A stretch of 64,000 bases of DNA. Origin: Ovis canadensis. Its lineage: Eukaryota > Chordata > Mammalia > Artiodactyla > Bovidae. The notes beneath the pieces were generated by a model. That model was given only the letters and a program-made list of their open reading frames with translations. It was not told where the DNA came from and made no database searches. Shown here piece by piece: positions 35,601-52,315 of this stretch. The DNA is taken from positions 125,767,501 to 125,831,500 of the forward strand of contig NC_091727.1 in NCBI RefSeq assembly GCF_042477335.2. Reading direction: 5' to 3'. The first letter of the stretch is position 1; each line of letters starts with the position of its first letter. A program made the translations under genes and the position numbers.

Positions 35601-37912
35601 GCTCCCACCCTCTGTGATTTTGGTTTTCGTAAGCAGAGGCAGACAAGGACTCTTTAAGAGATGAAACACTCTGACATAAGACCAGGTACAGAAATTTCTT
35701 GGTCTAAAGGCATTGAGTTCATACGGTCTGTTCTCTTATTACTGTGGAATTATGTTAGAGACCAATATCAAAAGATTTGAAAATAACCCACATATTTTCA
35801 AATGCAGTGTGACATTTACCAAGAGAGCTCTGCAACTTAGCTTTTGAAAACCTCAATAAAGTTAGAAGACTGAAAAATCATGGAGGGTGACTGCAGAGAA
35901 GAAAGCATTTTAATGAGAAAACAATGTCAAAATGAGAAATTAATATCAAAGATACTTTAAAAACTCCTATGTATTTGTAAATTAAATTTCCATTTTTAAA
36001 TGAGGTCTATATCTAAGAAGCCATGGTCTTATGTCCCTGGATATATTTCATAATCTCCTAGTTTATACTCTATGGGAACTTGAATAGAATTTGTATCCTA
36101 CCGTTGTGTGAAAATTGTATAAATCTTAAGTATGTCAAATTGGTTCATAGTGCTTTTCAGGTCTACTATATTCTACTTTTCTGTACACTCATTCTATTAA
36201 TTTCTGAAAGTCTGATATTGAAACTTCAACTAAAAAAAAAGAGAGATGAGACACACTGAGCATGCGTAACTCCACCTCTACCTTTAACAAAGGAAATGGA
36301 CCCTTTTGAGGTCAATCGTTTTGCAACTAAACTTGGAAATTGAGAACAAAAGGCCCAGTTAGGTTTCCTATTGTATTCACCAGTATCTGTATATATGTTG
36401 AGTGTTTATAAGCAGTGTGTCTTCTGGTTGTTGCCCATAACCTACTTATGTCTCAATTCCTTTCAACTATCTCTGAGTGTTTTATGGGAGAGATTTGGCA
36501 ACAAGTGACATGACACCTTATGACTTAGAGGTCACTTTTGACCTGGGATTTCAGAGGTTAAAGGCCAGAGTGTATTACTGCCTCTGATGTTTTTATAGAT
36601 TTCATTAAAGGCCCTGACATTTCTAAGATGAGAGTAAATGGGGCCAAATCTACAAAAAAGTTGTTATATTATAACAAATGTTGTATTCCCTATCTTGACT
36701 TATTCAACCCAACAGTTCAGTGTGATAACTGAATAAACACTGTGCTCTAATTTAGTTCCTGACTTGTCTTGTACAGTAGGTCTCATCTGTCACTAAATTA
36801 TACATGGTAGGGGGCTCTGCTGTTATTGTTTAATCCTTTATAAGTCATTAAAAATTGAGCTATTACAGATCTATTCTCTTATTGGTTTATGGTAAAAGGT
36901 AATTAGGTACCACCAACAGATTAGATGTTGAACTGCCTTTAGAGTGCTCCTTTCAAGCATAAAAAACTGGCCATTGCCAGAAAATAAAGACCAGATGACT
37001 CCAACAATGGGCATGCTCATTTTAATCTCTCAGGAATAATAGTGTTTGTCAAGAAATGTGGAGCAGACTATGTGTGCTCAAGGAGCCACCCTGGGTAGCC
37101 CAGGAGGAACCCAAGCTTGAGAACCACAAGGGGTTTGGAAGTAGAGGAGGGATAGGCATAGAGACAGAAAATCAGGAAAGCAAAATGGGGCAGGAGGTAG
37201 AGGAGAAAAGTTGTAAGAAGCAGAGGTAGCAGAACAAAGGGCAAGGACTAGGGCCAAGGGACCATGGGGAAAGAAGGTGGCTGGTGGAGTGACGAGGAAG
37301 AGAAATGAAGATAAAGGCTCCACAATTCAGGGAGGTCAAGGGGACCTGATCCTAGGATCCATTCTGCTACCTCCCCATTTCTCTGGTCCTTCTCCCATAA
37401 AACATCTCAAAACATCATCTAACACGTGGTCTGTTGACTTCCTCATCTCCCATTTTCTCTTCAACCCACACCTAGTTTCTAGTTTCAATGTACTGTTTAC
37501 CATTATATGTTTATTCCTGTCTCACTTCAGAACACTGGAGCAGGAAGGTACTAAGTCCCTGATTCTTTGGGGCTTTTCAAAAACCAGCTGGACTGTGATA
37601 TGATCTGTGAAACATGCATTACTGCTTACATAAACTGGCTTCAACTTCTGTTTTATATGCAGTTCATCAGCTGAACAGCTCTGTACACAATAACATGCAC
37701 ATGTTCTCAGGACAGCCCAGGGTAGAAAATGGGTCCTTGAAACAGCTTTATCACTGTTGTGTTCTTCCCGGGCTTCTTACCCACATGCAGCATGTTTCAT
37801 TTGTATCACAATCGAATGTCTTTCTTGGTAGGGAAATGGGGTCCTTTCCACTCTATAGAATACAGACTTAGTCAGGAGATAATCAGAGAGATGTCTCCAA
37901 ACAGCTTTCTTT

Positions 37913-38039
37913 GCTTTTTCTTTCTTTTTGGCTGTGCCACTCATCAAGTAGGACCTTAGTTCCCCAACCAAGGATCAAACCCACACCCGTTGCATTGCAA
38001 GCGTGAAGTCTTAAACAGTGGACCACCAGGGAAGTCCCT
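37913..38039 (-). mobile_element. CHR-type cetartiodactyl SINE fragment
   Basis: Antisense copy with 'ttttggctgtgccactcat', 'gttccccaaccaaggatc' and the tRNA-like head 'ggaccaccagggaagtccc'. Confidence 0.8.
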
Positions 38040-40159
38040 CCACTCAAGCTGTCTGAAGATCACAACTCTGGAAGCCCTCCTACAGACAGTGCATACTCAA
38101 ACCCAGGCCGTCCTGGCACTCATGGGAGGCTGGAGCATATATCTACAGCCTAAGAAAACAGAATCAGAGACAGAGACCATGAGTTTCCCCTTTTATTTAA
38201 CTAAATTTCATGTGAAAGCCTGATACAGAAAACAAGTTAATGAGGGAACTATTTTGGTGGACTTGAGAACCACATGACCTCCCCACTGGGCCCCAAGGAC
38301 CTCCATGGAATTCTAGGAGCCCATGGAATTCACAGAGTTCACGGGTAACCAATAATCTTGTCAAATTCCACTTGTTTGAGGCAAAAGTAAATGAGGCCCA
38401 GCAAGAAGTAATCTATGCAAGATCATGGGGCTCCTGATGGGTAGACCCGGGAACAGAATTGACTCTTCAACTCATATGATAAAGGAATATCAGTCTTGGC
38501 CAATAGTAGGTCCCTGGTTACCACGTTTGTAATCCCTCTTTGCCACATCTTCACCTAGTCAGAGTCTCAGACTTTTGTTTGCTGTGGAATTAGTTTCTCC
38601 TTTGGCTGTCTTCTGGATCATAAATTACTGGTTTGAACTGTCTGCTTCTGAATTACAATCTAAATGAGACTTGCAGCTTTCCTATGGCTAGGTCCCATTT
38701 TCCTATGCTAAATTCCTGACAACCAATGAGTCTTAAGAGCTATCTATCTTTTGACAGGCAATATTTTTCTGATTAAAAAGAGACTCTGTTACTGTTTCAT
38801 GATTATTTTAGTTGCCGTTATCCCAACTTGCCCCTCCTTTTAGGCATAGGTTTGCCCTCAAAGTAGGCGGAGTGTCAACAAACCATCAATAAACCTTGCT
38901 GTTCCATAGAGGCTTATGGAAAAAGAAGGGAATGCTCCCAGATCTTCCTGAAATACATTCAAAACAATATTGACAGAGTGCTAGCAAAGTACGCTTGCTT
39001 CTCTGGCACTCAGGAAGTTTATATTTGACTTTAATTCCATCAAACCCAGACATTCCAGTCCACAACACAGGTTCCAGTGGTTGGAGGGAGCTCAAAGCAC
39101 TTTGGCCCTAAGTTGCTGCTTTTTAGTGCTAGAGATTCTATTCTGCTTAATTCTCTTCTCTAGGCATATAAGCTAACCACAATTTCCCTAGTTCTAGAGG
39201 AAAAAAGAAGAAACTAACACTTGTGCAGTGTTTCAAGTGTGGGGATGGGGGCATAGGGAGCTTCTTCCTGTAGACAACAGGTCTCAATTGATACTTCTTC
39301 CCACCCTTCTCTCTGACCATACAGGTTCTACACTCTTAATTATGAGCAGTCAGACTAATGGCTTTATTATCGTCAGTACATGTGATGTACACAACAGCTA
39401 TCAGGTGGTAATGAGGGACTCCATTTGCAAGAGAAGCAAAATTGAAAAAGAAAATGGCATAGCAAGGAGGTATATGCTGAACTAATGTCATTTCTTTTGT
39501 GATAGTGTTGCTGGAAACAGTAAATCAAAGAATGCCAGAATGTGCCAAGATTTTGACAAAGTGATTCATGATGTCCTTTTTAGATGAAAAGGAGAAATGT
39601 GGCCAGAATGAGAGCATGCTCTTTTCTGGTTGAACAACCAGGCTCAAAGAGGGCTGATGAAGAATGTTTTTTTCAGTTTAGACAGGGTTCTACAAAGGAC
39701 TAGCCACAGAGCTTTGTATTGATGTTTGTTCTAGTCCTTGGTGTAGAAACCTGACCTTATCAGTTCTTGAAGCTTCACAGGGATTCCAATGTACAACCAA
39801 GGAGGAGAACCACTGGTATAAGATAGGTGGGTTCCATACTCTCCTAAACACTGTTTTTAGCCTTCAGATATCTCTTCTTGATACTGATAATAGTCTTCCA
39901 AAGATCCAGTGTTTGATATGGCTTCACAGATGCTTAAAGCAAGGGTAGAAAGAGAACACTTAAAGTTCATCTCAACTAGGATAAAGGTCTGGAAAGTTAC
40001 ACAGAAAAGGGGCACCACCCACAGGGTCCAGTAGGATCCTCCACTGGATATCACTGAGACGTTTCACAAACACCAAAATCCCTCAAAACCCATTGACAAG
40101 AACAGCCCCATTATGTTGAATGCCAAGTTAATAAAGAGGCACTCTCTTAGTGCTGAGGA

Positions 40160-40188
40160 AAACAACAACAACAACAACAACAACAAAC
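40160..40188. repeat. (AAC)n microsatellite
   Basis: Nine AAC-type units, in 'gaggaaaacaacaacaac' and on, inside the large PAK3 intron. Confidence 0.85.
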
Positions 40189-40724
40189 CAAAGATTTGTT
40201 TTATGGAAATGATTGTGCCTCCTTATTTAGAATCAGGTCATTATAATCATAGGTTTATAAAAAGATATCTTCAAACGAACACACAAGCTGGGGAGAGCAG
40301 CAGTATCCCAACATTTGATTTACATATCTACAGAGAAAGTTCGAATTTGACTTCAGTCACCTTAGTGAACAGAAAGAACAAGGCACTTTATTATTGGAGG
40401 CTGCACCAAAAATGGCTGTGGGTTACAGAACAACACATTCAAGGCCAATTATGTTGAGTGCACAGACTTCAGGCAGTGAGGAACTTGTCTCCTCTCTGTC
40501 TCTGAAAGGGTACCAACCTTATAACATTGGCACAGTTAACAACTCTTTAACCTTTAAAAGGCATTTTATGAGCAAATTAGGTCAATTAGTACAGAGCAAT
40601 TTACTTAAAAAAAATCCCAACTGCTTTAAAACTAGGGGGGGAATGTAGCTAATTCCTTGCATCAGTAATAAGTTAACAGGCAATATTCCAAGAGGGCTTG
40701 CTCAGTTCCAACTGACACAACAGA

Positions 40725-40725
<1 letters not shown>

Positions 40726-40772
<47 letters not shown>
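40726..40772. repeat. (AC)n microsatellite
   Basis: An uninterrupted run of about 23 AC units, the longest pure dinucleotide tract in the window and a likely length-variable marker. Confidence 0.95.
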
Positions 40773-40776
<4 letters not shown>

Positions 40777-41046
40777 CCACAGCAAAATGCCAACAGCCTT
40801 CGAATGTATAGTCCCAGATTTCATCTTTAACCTCTGCTGCTCAGTGTAACCTGTTCATGGTAATTTATACTGAACCGTGTAGGACCTTCCACTCTTCAAG
40901 GGGATGCTACTGTGGAAGGAAAGTGCTTGGGGGGAGAGGGGAATCCAATCTCCCTTCATGAACGGGTAAAAAGTATTCTAAGCGTCTGTTCTGTTTCCTT
41001 TCTCACTTTTCTATTGATATATAAATCTCTTTCTCCCTCTCCTTAC

Positions 41047-41250
41047 AATGAGCTAGACACTGTGCTAGGTGTTTACATGCATGATTTCATTTAGATTTCA
41101 TACTAACTCTGCAAGAGAGATATTGTCCCCAATTACACACAGGAAACAGGGCTTATAGAGGTTTTGGGTCACCTGCTAAAGGTCACAGAGCTGGCAGATT
41201 GTAGAACCAGGACTTACCCAAATCTGCCTGACTCCATAGGCCAAATGCTT
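41047..41250 (+). repeat. MIR SINE
   Basis: 'gacactgtgctaggtgttta', 'aaaggtcacagagctggcag', 'gaaccaggacttacccaaat', in consensus order. Confidence 0.7.
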
Positions 41251-43383
41251 TTCATATTAACATGTTAGACTTCACTCTACCACTCTATCTCATTTCCACT
41301 TCCTTTCTTTTGTTCATCTTCAAAGTCTAAAGTGGTAGACGGGTGGTAGTCTCGGAAGGATGTTAAAGAAAGAAGGGCTAAGCCAGTTCTGCCATTTTCT
41401 ATTTCTCCACACATGCCCTGGTCACCAGAATTCAAGAAAACACATGCTTCCAACAAGGTCATGGTATGTGTTTTTCTGTCCAACCTCTCCAGTGTTTCAG
41501 TGACTATATTTTTCAAATCCCAAATAAGGGCCTATAGCCAGGGATACTGGATTTTATTTAAGAGAACAGGAGGACAACATATTCAAAATCAAAACTTAAA
41601 AAGTCCTTGTGGTGCCTGGCAAACAGATAGAGGCCTGCCTCCATACGGACTTGATTGAGTCACTGGAGGTTGATCACACACAGAGAATAATGAGCATAGT
41701 TACAGTAAATCCTTATCAGTGGAATTCAACAGGGTGGTCTTCCTGATGGATCTTTTTGTTATAGCCATAATGGAGGCTTCCTGAACCTGTGGCTTGTTAA
41801 TCTACAAGTACTTGTTTAGATACAAGGCTTCGGATCCTAAGAGACAAGCTGTTAATTATTAGCTCTAATCCTAGGCTAGAAGATGCCCATAAAGATTACA
41901 ACTTGTTTCCTTTTTTCTAACAATTAACAGCCTTGCTGAAGAGCGATCAATTGTACTTGGGGAACTGAAGAAGGTAATAAATGCATTACTGAGGCCAACT
42001 GCTTTACAGAGCCATTTATTTAAACCTTAAATATTGCAAGCTGTAAATTACTCATTAGAAGGTAGAAAGCAAAATAGCCATAATCTGTTTAGTTTCTCCA
42101 AACTCTGAAGACTTAAAGGAGGAAATCCATGGAAATGAGAGGCCTGGTGTGTTCGTTCACTGCTACTTCTTAAAGGGCAAAGGTGGTTAGACAATTAGGA
42201 CAAGCCCATGTAATTATCCATAGGTCAGGGGTGGGTTTGATTAAGTTCATGGAGGACTGACCCACAAACAGTGGGAAAATGTTCCTCTTTTTCCACTCAG
42301 CCCTGCAGGCAGCTAATCACGGTGCACGTCTCACTTCCAGATTGTTTCATGAACCCAGAGCAAGAGCCCATAGAATTCATTAGGGCATTCACTCCTATCT
42401 GTTATTTTCTAATCAGTGCCGGTCTAAGACAAGAGGCCAACTAGCAGAGAAGAATTAGGAAGGGGCAAAGGGGAGGCTGTCCCCCTCTCCATACACAGGG
42501 AATGCAGCTCCCAATTAGAAACTGCTCCATTTCAAAATAACTAGATAATTAATCTGTAAGTTTCTTTACATGTACAGAAAGCCACATATATTTGATTTAC
42601 ATATGGATTTTATAAGCTGAACGTGTGAACACTTAACCATATACAGGCAATGATTTTTATATACTAATGGTAAAATTCAGTTTTAGGCTCTTAGTGGTAA
42701 GGAAGACAACAATACGCAAGACGCCTTCAGCACTGGCACTCTGCATAGGATTGGAGACTAGAATTCGAATTGATACATGTTTCCTTTTCTTAATAGTGTG
42801 ATGCCCTTTATATATATAACACGGCTTCTGACTTACCTTTAGGCTTTATTCAACAAAGCAGCTCCTGGCTCACTTCTGCAGTGAGCAACCATTTCTTTCA
42901 TGTTCCTTTGCCTTTCTCTGAATGGGTGTTAGGCTCCAAAATGGAGTTTTTCTCTTCATAGAAGTAACCAGACCACATAAGGATCTAACCTCTGATTCTG
43001 CAGTCGCAAACTGAGTTACCCAACACAAAAAATTTCCATTCATTTCTAACCTGACAGTCTAATTAAGTTTGTGATTTTGCCAGGCTGGTACTGTGTCTAT
43101 CTTTTGTTCCATTCAATACCCACCAAGCTGCTGTGGCTCAATAAATCATTACTGATAATGTAAATCTAATTTTAAAAATTTCAGCTGTTCTGGAAATGCA
43201 TTTATTTACTCTGCTAAAAGCAAGTTGCATGTGATAAAAAATACTGTTTTCTTCCCACATCTTGCTTTAAAAAAAAGCTATATATTTTTTTGACAGCAGA
43301 AAATTATACTACAAAATTTTAAAGACCCCTGACAATAGAAATAGTGCTATCAAAGCATTTGAAAAAGCTGTTGAGACATCTTA

Positions 43384-44432
<1,049 letters not shown>

Positions 44433-44507
44433 CTATTGTATCAGGAAGAAAAAAGTTCTAGTTATATCACAAAAATTTTTTTTTGATGTTACTCATAAGT
44501 GGAAGCT

Positions 44508-44590
44508 AATTTTTATTTATTTATTTATTTTTTGTAGCTCAAGGATACTATTTTATTTTTTAGTTTTTTATTTTTTTAAATTTTAAAATC
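44508..44590. repeat. AT-rich low-complexity tract
   Basis: TTTA and TTTTA units, interrupted by 'gtagctcaaggatac'. Confidence 0.7.
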
Positions 44591-44929
44591 TTTAATTCTT
44601 ACATGTGTTCCCAAAAAATGTGTTTCATTTCTAGATAAATTTTGAGCAAAGGTACAAGCTTAAGTTGTCAGGAGAAATAAATTAAATGTTTCAAAGCCAT
44701 TTTGAAATCATGTTACCATTTACATCAGTGATGCAACTTAGTGTTATACATATGAAAGCTCCTGAATCAGACTTGGCCACAAAGAGTGATGGTGTGGTAA
44801 GTAGCACTACATTGTTAATGTAGTTGAATGAACCAATTACTATAATCATATTTGGATCTACTTGTCTGGAGGATATGGATTCGGCTTGATCTGTTATAGA
44901 TATAGTAAGCATCTGCATCTGGGATATGA

Positions 44930-45040
44930 TTAGATTCAGAAGGTCTGGAGTGGGACCTAGAAATCTGCATTTAAAACAAGTGCCCCAAGCTAGTTCTGAT
45001 GGACAGATAGCTAGGTTCCGGAACCACCTCTAGGCTCTGA
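44930..45040 (+). repeat. MER5A-like remnant
   Basis: 'agattcagaaggtctgga', 'gtgggacctagaaatctg', 'catttaaaacaagtgcccc' and 'ggttccggaaccacc' follow the MER5A pattern. Confidence 0.6.
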
Positions 45041-45984
45041 AGTAACTATAGGTACTAATTTGGAAATGGCTTTGTGTTGTAATACTAACAGATGGAACCA
45101 CAGGCTAAAGGCTGAAGAATCCCCTGAATATTTTAAGTTTGATTTATTATATGAATAGAAAATATATGAATTTGGTGGATATGTGTACATATTTGGGGAG
45201 GAAGAAATGGGAATGAGAGGACAGCAGAAGGAGGAAATTTAAGTGAATAATTTAAAATAAAAAACAATGAAAGGCTAGCTGACATTATTTGGCTTTGTTT
45301 TACTATCATTGATTTTCAAGTTTCAGTGGGTCAGAGTTCCTACTTGTGTCTATAGAAAACTTCAATGAATAGAGGGTAGAGGGTAATGCTCAAGATAAGA
45401 CTCCAATGAGGAGTGCTTTTTTTTTTAAATATTGAGAAAATTAATATAACAAAATATCCTTAGTTTAGTTTGAAACTGGGGATATGCCACTGTTATTAGA
45501 AAACAGGCAGACACTCAGACCCACTGTAGGGGTCTGAGGGAGTTTCAAGATTGTACTGTGAAAGCAACTACTTTCTGGACTGAGGGAGGACCTTGTGTAA
45601 ACAACCTTCCAGAAAATGATGGGGTTATAATGTGATCTGTATATGTACATGGCTTATATTGCATAGACAAGGCAAAATAACTATCATATAAAAATTCCCC
45701 CCAACCAGGAAGAAATCCCATGTCAATATTACTGCCTTCCATATTCAACAAGACTCCACTAGGCAGGCTTAGATATTGTACCCTGTGAATGGTATAATAG
45801 AATTCAGAAAGATCCATCACAAAGCAACTAAAATAAACAAGGAGCTGGGGAGAGAGGGTTAGGATTTAAATTGTTAGGATCTTCAATTGTTTTTTAGTAT
45901 AAAAGTTGTGCTACTGATATTCTGACGTTATAAACATTCTAAATAATCAAAGATAAAAAAGTGCCAATGTGGGTGTTCTCATCA

Positions 45985-48165
<2,181 letters not shown>

Positions 48166-48214
48166 CTCTTGTCCTGTGGCAATGTCCAGCGCTGTATAAA
48201 CAGTACCTGAGGCC
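48166..48214 (-). CDS. PAK3: PAK3 coding exon: second half of glycine-rich loop
   Basis: This 49-nt internal exon encodes ASGTVYTALDIATGQE after completing a split glycine codon, residues 277-293 of the 544-residue isoform. It forms the second half of the ATP-binding P-loop (IGQG|ASGTVY) and strand beta-2 of the kinase N-lobe. On the minus strand it is preceded by ...TTCACAG and followed by GTAAG, so both splice sites are canonical. It starts in phase with a GG dinucleotide supplied by an exon that lies outside the window. The next exon begins cleanly with the codon for Val294. The amino-acid match to group I PAKs is exact; assignment to PAK3 rather than PAK1 or PAK2 rests on the last two exons. 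Confidence 0.93.
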
Positions 48215-48585
48215 CTGTGAAGGCAAAAGTTATCAAATGAATAAGCAATCGAAGTGTTATCAGTATATTTTATTTGGAATAATACGTAACTATTTTTAGG
48301 GGAGGGAAATCAGAAAACTCAAGATTAAAGGATGAAGTACAAAAGGAACAACCATTTTGTATAGTAATTGCTTCCCAAACTACCATGAAGTATCTCTATT
48401 GGTGGGTCAGAAACTCTAATCAGATGTCATGTGTGCCATGGAACTAGGCAGTCATGAATTGAACAAAATGGCCTTGTACCTTCTAGGAAACTCCTGGAAT
48501 ATTTTGAATACACCTTGGACGTTGCATAACCAATACTGCAGTCCTCGATTGAATACTTTAGGGAAGATTATATCATCTTTTGCTT

Positions 48586-48788
48586 CAGTTCAGTTCAGTC
48601 GCTCAGTCATGTCCGACTCTTTGGGACCCCATGAATTGCAGCATACCAGGCCTCCCTGTCCATCACCAACTCCCAGAGTTAATACAAACTCATGTGCATC
48701 GAGTTGGTGATGCCATCCAGCCATCTCATCATCCTCTATCGTCCCTTTCTCCTCCTGCCCCCAATCCCTCCCAGCATCAGGGTTTTTG
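48586..48788 (-). mobile_element. BovB 3'-end fragment with target-site duplication
   Basis: Antisense, 203-bp 5'-truncated BovB from 'cagttcagttcagtcgctca' to 'ccctcccagcatcagggttt'. TCTTTTGCTT flanks it at 48576-48585 and 48789-48798, a perfect 10-bp duplication. Confidence 0.9.
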
Positions 48789-49519
48789 TCTTTTGCTTAG
48801 ACAACCGTAAATTAATCTTTGCTTTTAACATATGGACAGACTGGCTTTTTCATATATTTCTAATTCTTAAGAGTATCTTCATCTAACAAATCAATCATTC
48901 CCAGCACTGTAATTACCTATGTTGTCAATATACAGAGGAATAACAACGTGGCTTTATTCTTAAGCCTTTTTTTTTCTTTTTTGTTAAACTTCTCAATAGT
49001 TTCTACTCTTAGGTTTCACTCCAGCCCACTATCTTTTAAAGTCTATCATTCCTTAAATCTTGGTAGTACTTATGCTTCTATTCTAACTTCAGTAATAGGG
49101 TTCCCTTGCTTTGAAAATAGAAATTGTCTAGTAAAGCTGTATGCAAGGGAACTTTCTGTGAAACACACATGCATTCTGAACCACCTCCCTACTACCATCC
49201 CCAAGAAAAAAGAAAAGCTTAGTGAATTTCATTGACGTGTTTGTGATGAATAAAGGAATGAGGATAGAGTTCCATTCTGTGATTCAGCAGGCACTATAAG
49301 GCTGCAATTTTATGATTTAAACTCTCTGGTAACTGCTATTTCTCCTCTGCCTTTTGGTTATCTCCCTGGCTGTTTTGGTTTCTGACTCTAGGAATTCTTT
49401 CCTTATGTTATCTATTTCCTTGTTTTCCTCTCCCTTCTTCTCCCTAGATCAGCCAACTTATTTCTAACAAGCATAGGAAGTTTACATTACTTCTTCCTAG
49501 GGAATAAAACAGGTGGTAT

Positions 49520-49860
49520 AGTAGAAGGAATATTTGCTAACAGAGATCTGAGTTTTACTATCTGCCCTAACAACAAACTATATGATCTTAGGCTAGTCAT
49601 TTCCCTTTTCTGAGTTTCAGTCCCCTCACTCAGCAAATGGTGATCACAATAACAGTAAATGTATAATATATTGAGCATGTTGTGTTCTACACTAAGAACT
49701 TGATATAAATTATCTTGTGCAATCCTTACCATGTTTCTGTAAGGCAAGTGCTTTTACCCCCATGTTACAGGAAAAGCCTGAGGCTGGGAGAGGTTCAGTA
49801 ACCTGCCCAAGGTTATACAATTTACAGTCCAAGGCCATCTGACTCCCTGACCTATAAAAT
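49520..49860 (+). repeat. Two adjacent MIR SINE remnants
   Basis: First part: 'gatcttaggctagtcatttc', 'ttctgagtttcagtcccctc'. Second part: 'tattgagcatgttgtgttct', 'ttaccatgtttctgtaaggc' and 'aacctgcccaaggttata'. Confidence 0.65.
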
Positions 49861-50084
49861 GCAGGAAAGGGGCTATCTCATTACTAAGGTTCTTTTATTC
49901 CATGATCTGCGGCAGCAGCAGAATCCAAGGACTCTACTGCCCTCCTCACTCGATGAGAGTATTTGAATAGCCATTGGAATGAGACTGAAAAAGCACACTT
50001 GACTAATAGATTCTACCTAAATTTGGTTATATCAGACATTCCTTAGGATCGAGGGTTTTATTAAATCTGTCTCAATTTCATGTT

Positions 50085-50155
50085 TGAGTCACTGGGTGCA
50101 GAGCAGATAGTTGGTGCTCAAGAAGTGTTTGTTCAATGAACAAATTAATAAAAGT
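50085..50155 (+). repeat. L2 LINE tail fragment
   Basis: 'cagatagttggtgctcaag' and 'aagtgtttgttcaatgaac' are the typical L2 terminus. Confidence 0.5.
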
Positions 50156-50604
50156 CTTTTTAAGCAAATATGTAATTGCAATAAAACCGTTCCTTTCTGT
50201 GAAGGAAACATTTCTTCTACTTAAATCTATGGAAAACACTTCTCTGTTGGAATCAGCTATCAGACATTCCCAATTTCAGGGGCCAGTTTGTGATTTGTCC
50301 TTCTGAACTCAGAACTGCCTGGGCTCAAAGGAATAATAGATCATCTCAACCTGGTGCGTATTTCAGCTGCAAAAGGCCTGAGCAATTACTTAAATCTGTT
50401 TGCAGAGTGATTCAAACATGCCTTTACTTGGTTTATTCCTATATCCTTAGGCAACCTGTATAGCTTCTTCACAGGCAAAAAAGTGATGACATGTGCAAAA
50501 TGAGCATCTATTTCACAGCGCTACAGAGAACAGAATGGCACAATCTATAAAAGCATTTAGCTCTGTGCCCAGATCAGAGGTGACACTGAATCGGTAACTG
50601 CTAT

Positions 50605-50830
50605 GCTTTTATTTCTACTTTATATTGGAGTATAGTTGATTTGCAATGTTGCGTTAGTTTCAGGTGTACAACAAAGTGAATCAGTTATACATATACAAAT
50701 ATCTACTCTTTTTCAGATTCTTTCCCATATAGGTTATTACAGAATACTGAGTAGAGTTCCCTGAGTTGGGTCCTTGTTGATTATCTGTTTTTATATACAG
50801 TACTGTGTATATGTTAATTCCAAACTCCTA
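50605..50830 (-). mobile_element. Old L1 3'-UTR fragment
   Basis: Antisense; 'ggagtatagttgatttgcaa', 'caaagtgaatcagttataca' and 'gttattacagaatactgagt' match the 3' UTR type also seen at 10836-11123. Confidence 0.75.
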
Positions 50831-51109
50831 AAGGTGGGGGATGGTAGCTGTTATTATTATCATTTATTGCTGTTATTGGTTTTATTCACTGAGTCATTAC
50901 TTAGACCTTCCCGATCTCCCAGCCAAAGCATTCTTGCTAGTGTCTGCCCCTAAATTCAGAAAGGACAAAGGTGACCTATTTGAACACTTTTTAGAGCTTC
51001 CTTGTCTGTTTTTTTTCTCCCTTAGGAAAGTGGTTTTGCCTTTTTCCTTAAGTTTGGAATGTCTGTAAAATGAAGCCTCATGGATAAACCCTCAATATAA
51101 AATGGGAGG

Positions 51110-51330
51110 GTTAAACTGCTCAAGTTAAACTAAGGGAGGCTATGTGACACAGGGGGCTGAACCTAGTGCTCTGTGACAACCTAGAGGGGTGGGATAGGGA
51201 GGGAGGTGGGAGGGGGGCTCAGGACAGAAGGGCCATATGTATACCTATGGCTGATTCATGTTGATGTATGGCAGGAACCAACATAATATTGTAAAGCAAT
51301 TATCCTCCAATAAGAAAAGCTAGGGAGAGA
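51110..51330 (+). mobile_element. Old L1 3'-end fragment
   Basis: Sense; 'gtgacaacctagaggggtgg', 'gattcatgttgatgtatggc' and 'taaagcaattatcctccaat' are typical L1 3' UTR end sequence. Confidence 0.75.
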
Positions 51331-52144
51331 GGCCCCAAATTCTTGTCCAAGTGGCCTTCCCCTTATTCACCGCTCTGCCTCCACCCCCAAGTCCATTTCC
51401 ACTATCCTAGGAGATAAAATTGCGATTGACTTAGAATACAAGGGGGATTAGTCATTAGCATCTCCCAGAGCTTTATCGTTCAAATCCTTGACCTTTGTAT
51501 TCCTTACCTCCCTCAGCATTTCATTGTCTTAAAATTGTTAAGAGTACTAACCCTGCAAGCCCAATAGCCAGGGTTTTATGGTATTCTGTGTTATAGCATT
51601 GCCACAAATCCCTACTCCGGAAGTTTAAAGACCCTGAAACTCTAGAACATAAGTTATTAACTCAAAGATGAGTTTTTCACCTCTTTTCCCCTCCCCCCAC
51701 CTTATTGCATATATGCCACTGTCCGGGGGCAGCCATTTTCTCCTTCCCTCCAACTCTGTTCCCAGTCTTAAAATGGGGTTAGCCACCTCTACCCAACTTC
51801 TCACCCCTCTAGGCCCATACCAACCATGTTGTTAGGCATTCAGAATTCATTGCTCTCACCAATAAGTTACTGATTGGCCCAACATTCAACCTTTGTAGAA
51901 TTCTCAACACAAATGCACAAACTCAGGTACTCATCTAAAGAGTAAAGATTGGTGCCCTGTCTCCAGCTACATTTCAGCACTCCTAGTACTTCTCCACCCT
52001 TCAGTTCTGATGCCTTTCCATATTTCAGCAACTTAAGATTCAGTTGTTAAATGTGAATCTCTCTCTTTCTCTTATTCGCCTACTAGAGCACTATCTCTGT
52101 TCACTGATGAGTTAAGGACAGTAGGCCTCATCTCCATCAATTCA

Positions 52145-52315
52145 AACCTTCTGGGGTTCAAATCCTCCACACAATTCCTAGTTGTGTGATACTGGGTAAA
52201 TCATTTCACCTCTTTGTGGTTCAGGATTAAAGGAAGATTAAATGTGCACAGTGTTTAAAACAAGTTCTGGCATATAGTATTAACAATTGCCCAATAAATA
52301 ACATCAATAATAATG
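52145..52315 (+). repeat. MIR SINE remnant
   Basis: 'tggggttcaaatcctcc', 'gatactgggtaaatcatttc', 'tttgtggttcaggattaaag', in MIR order. Confidence 0.6.

Noticed and set aside
37078..37323. Open frame across the purine-rich segment
   Set aside because: Compositional bias removes stops; no start context, homology or splice sites.
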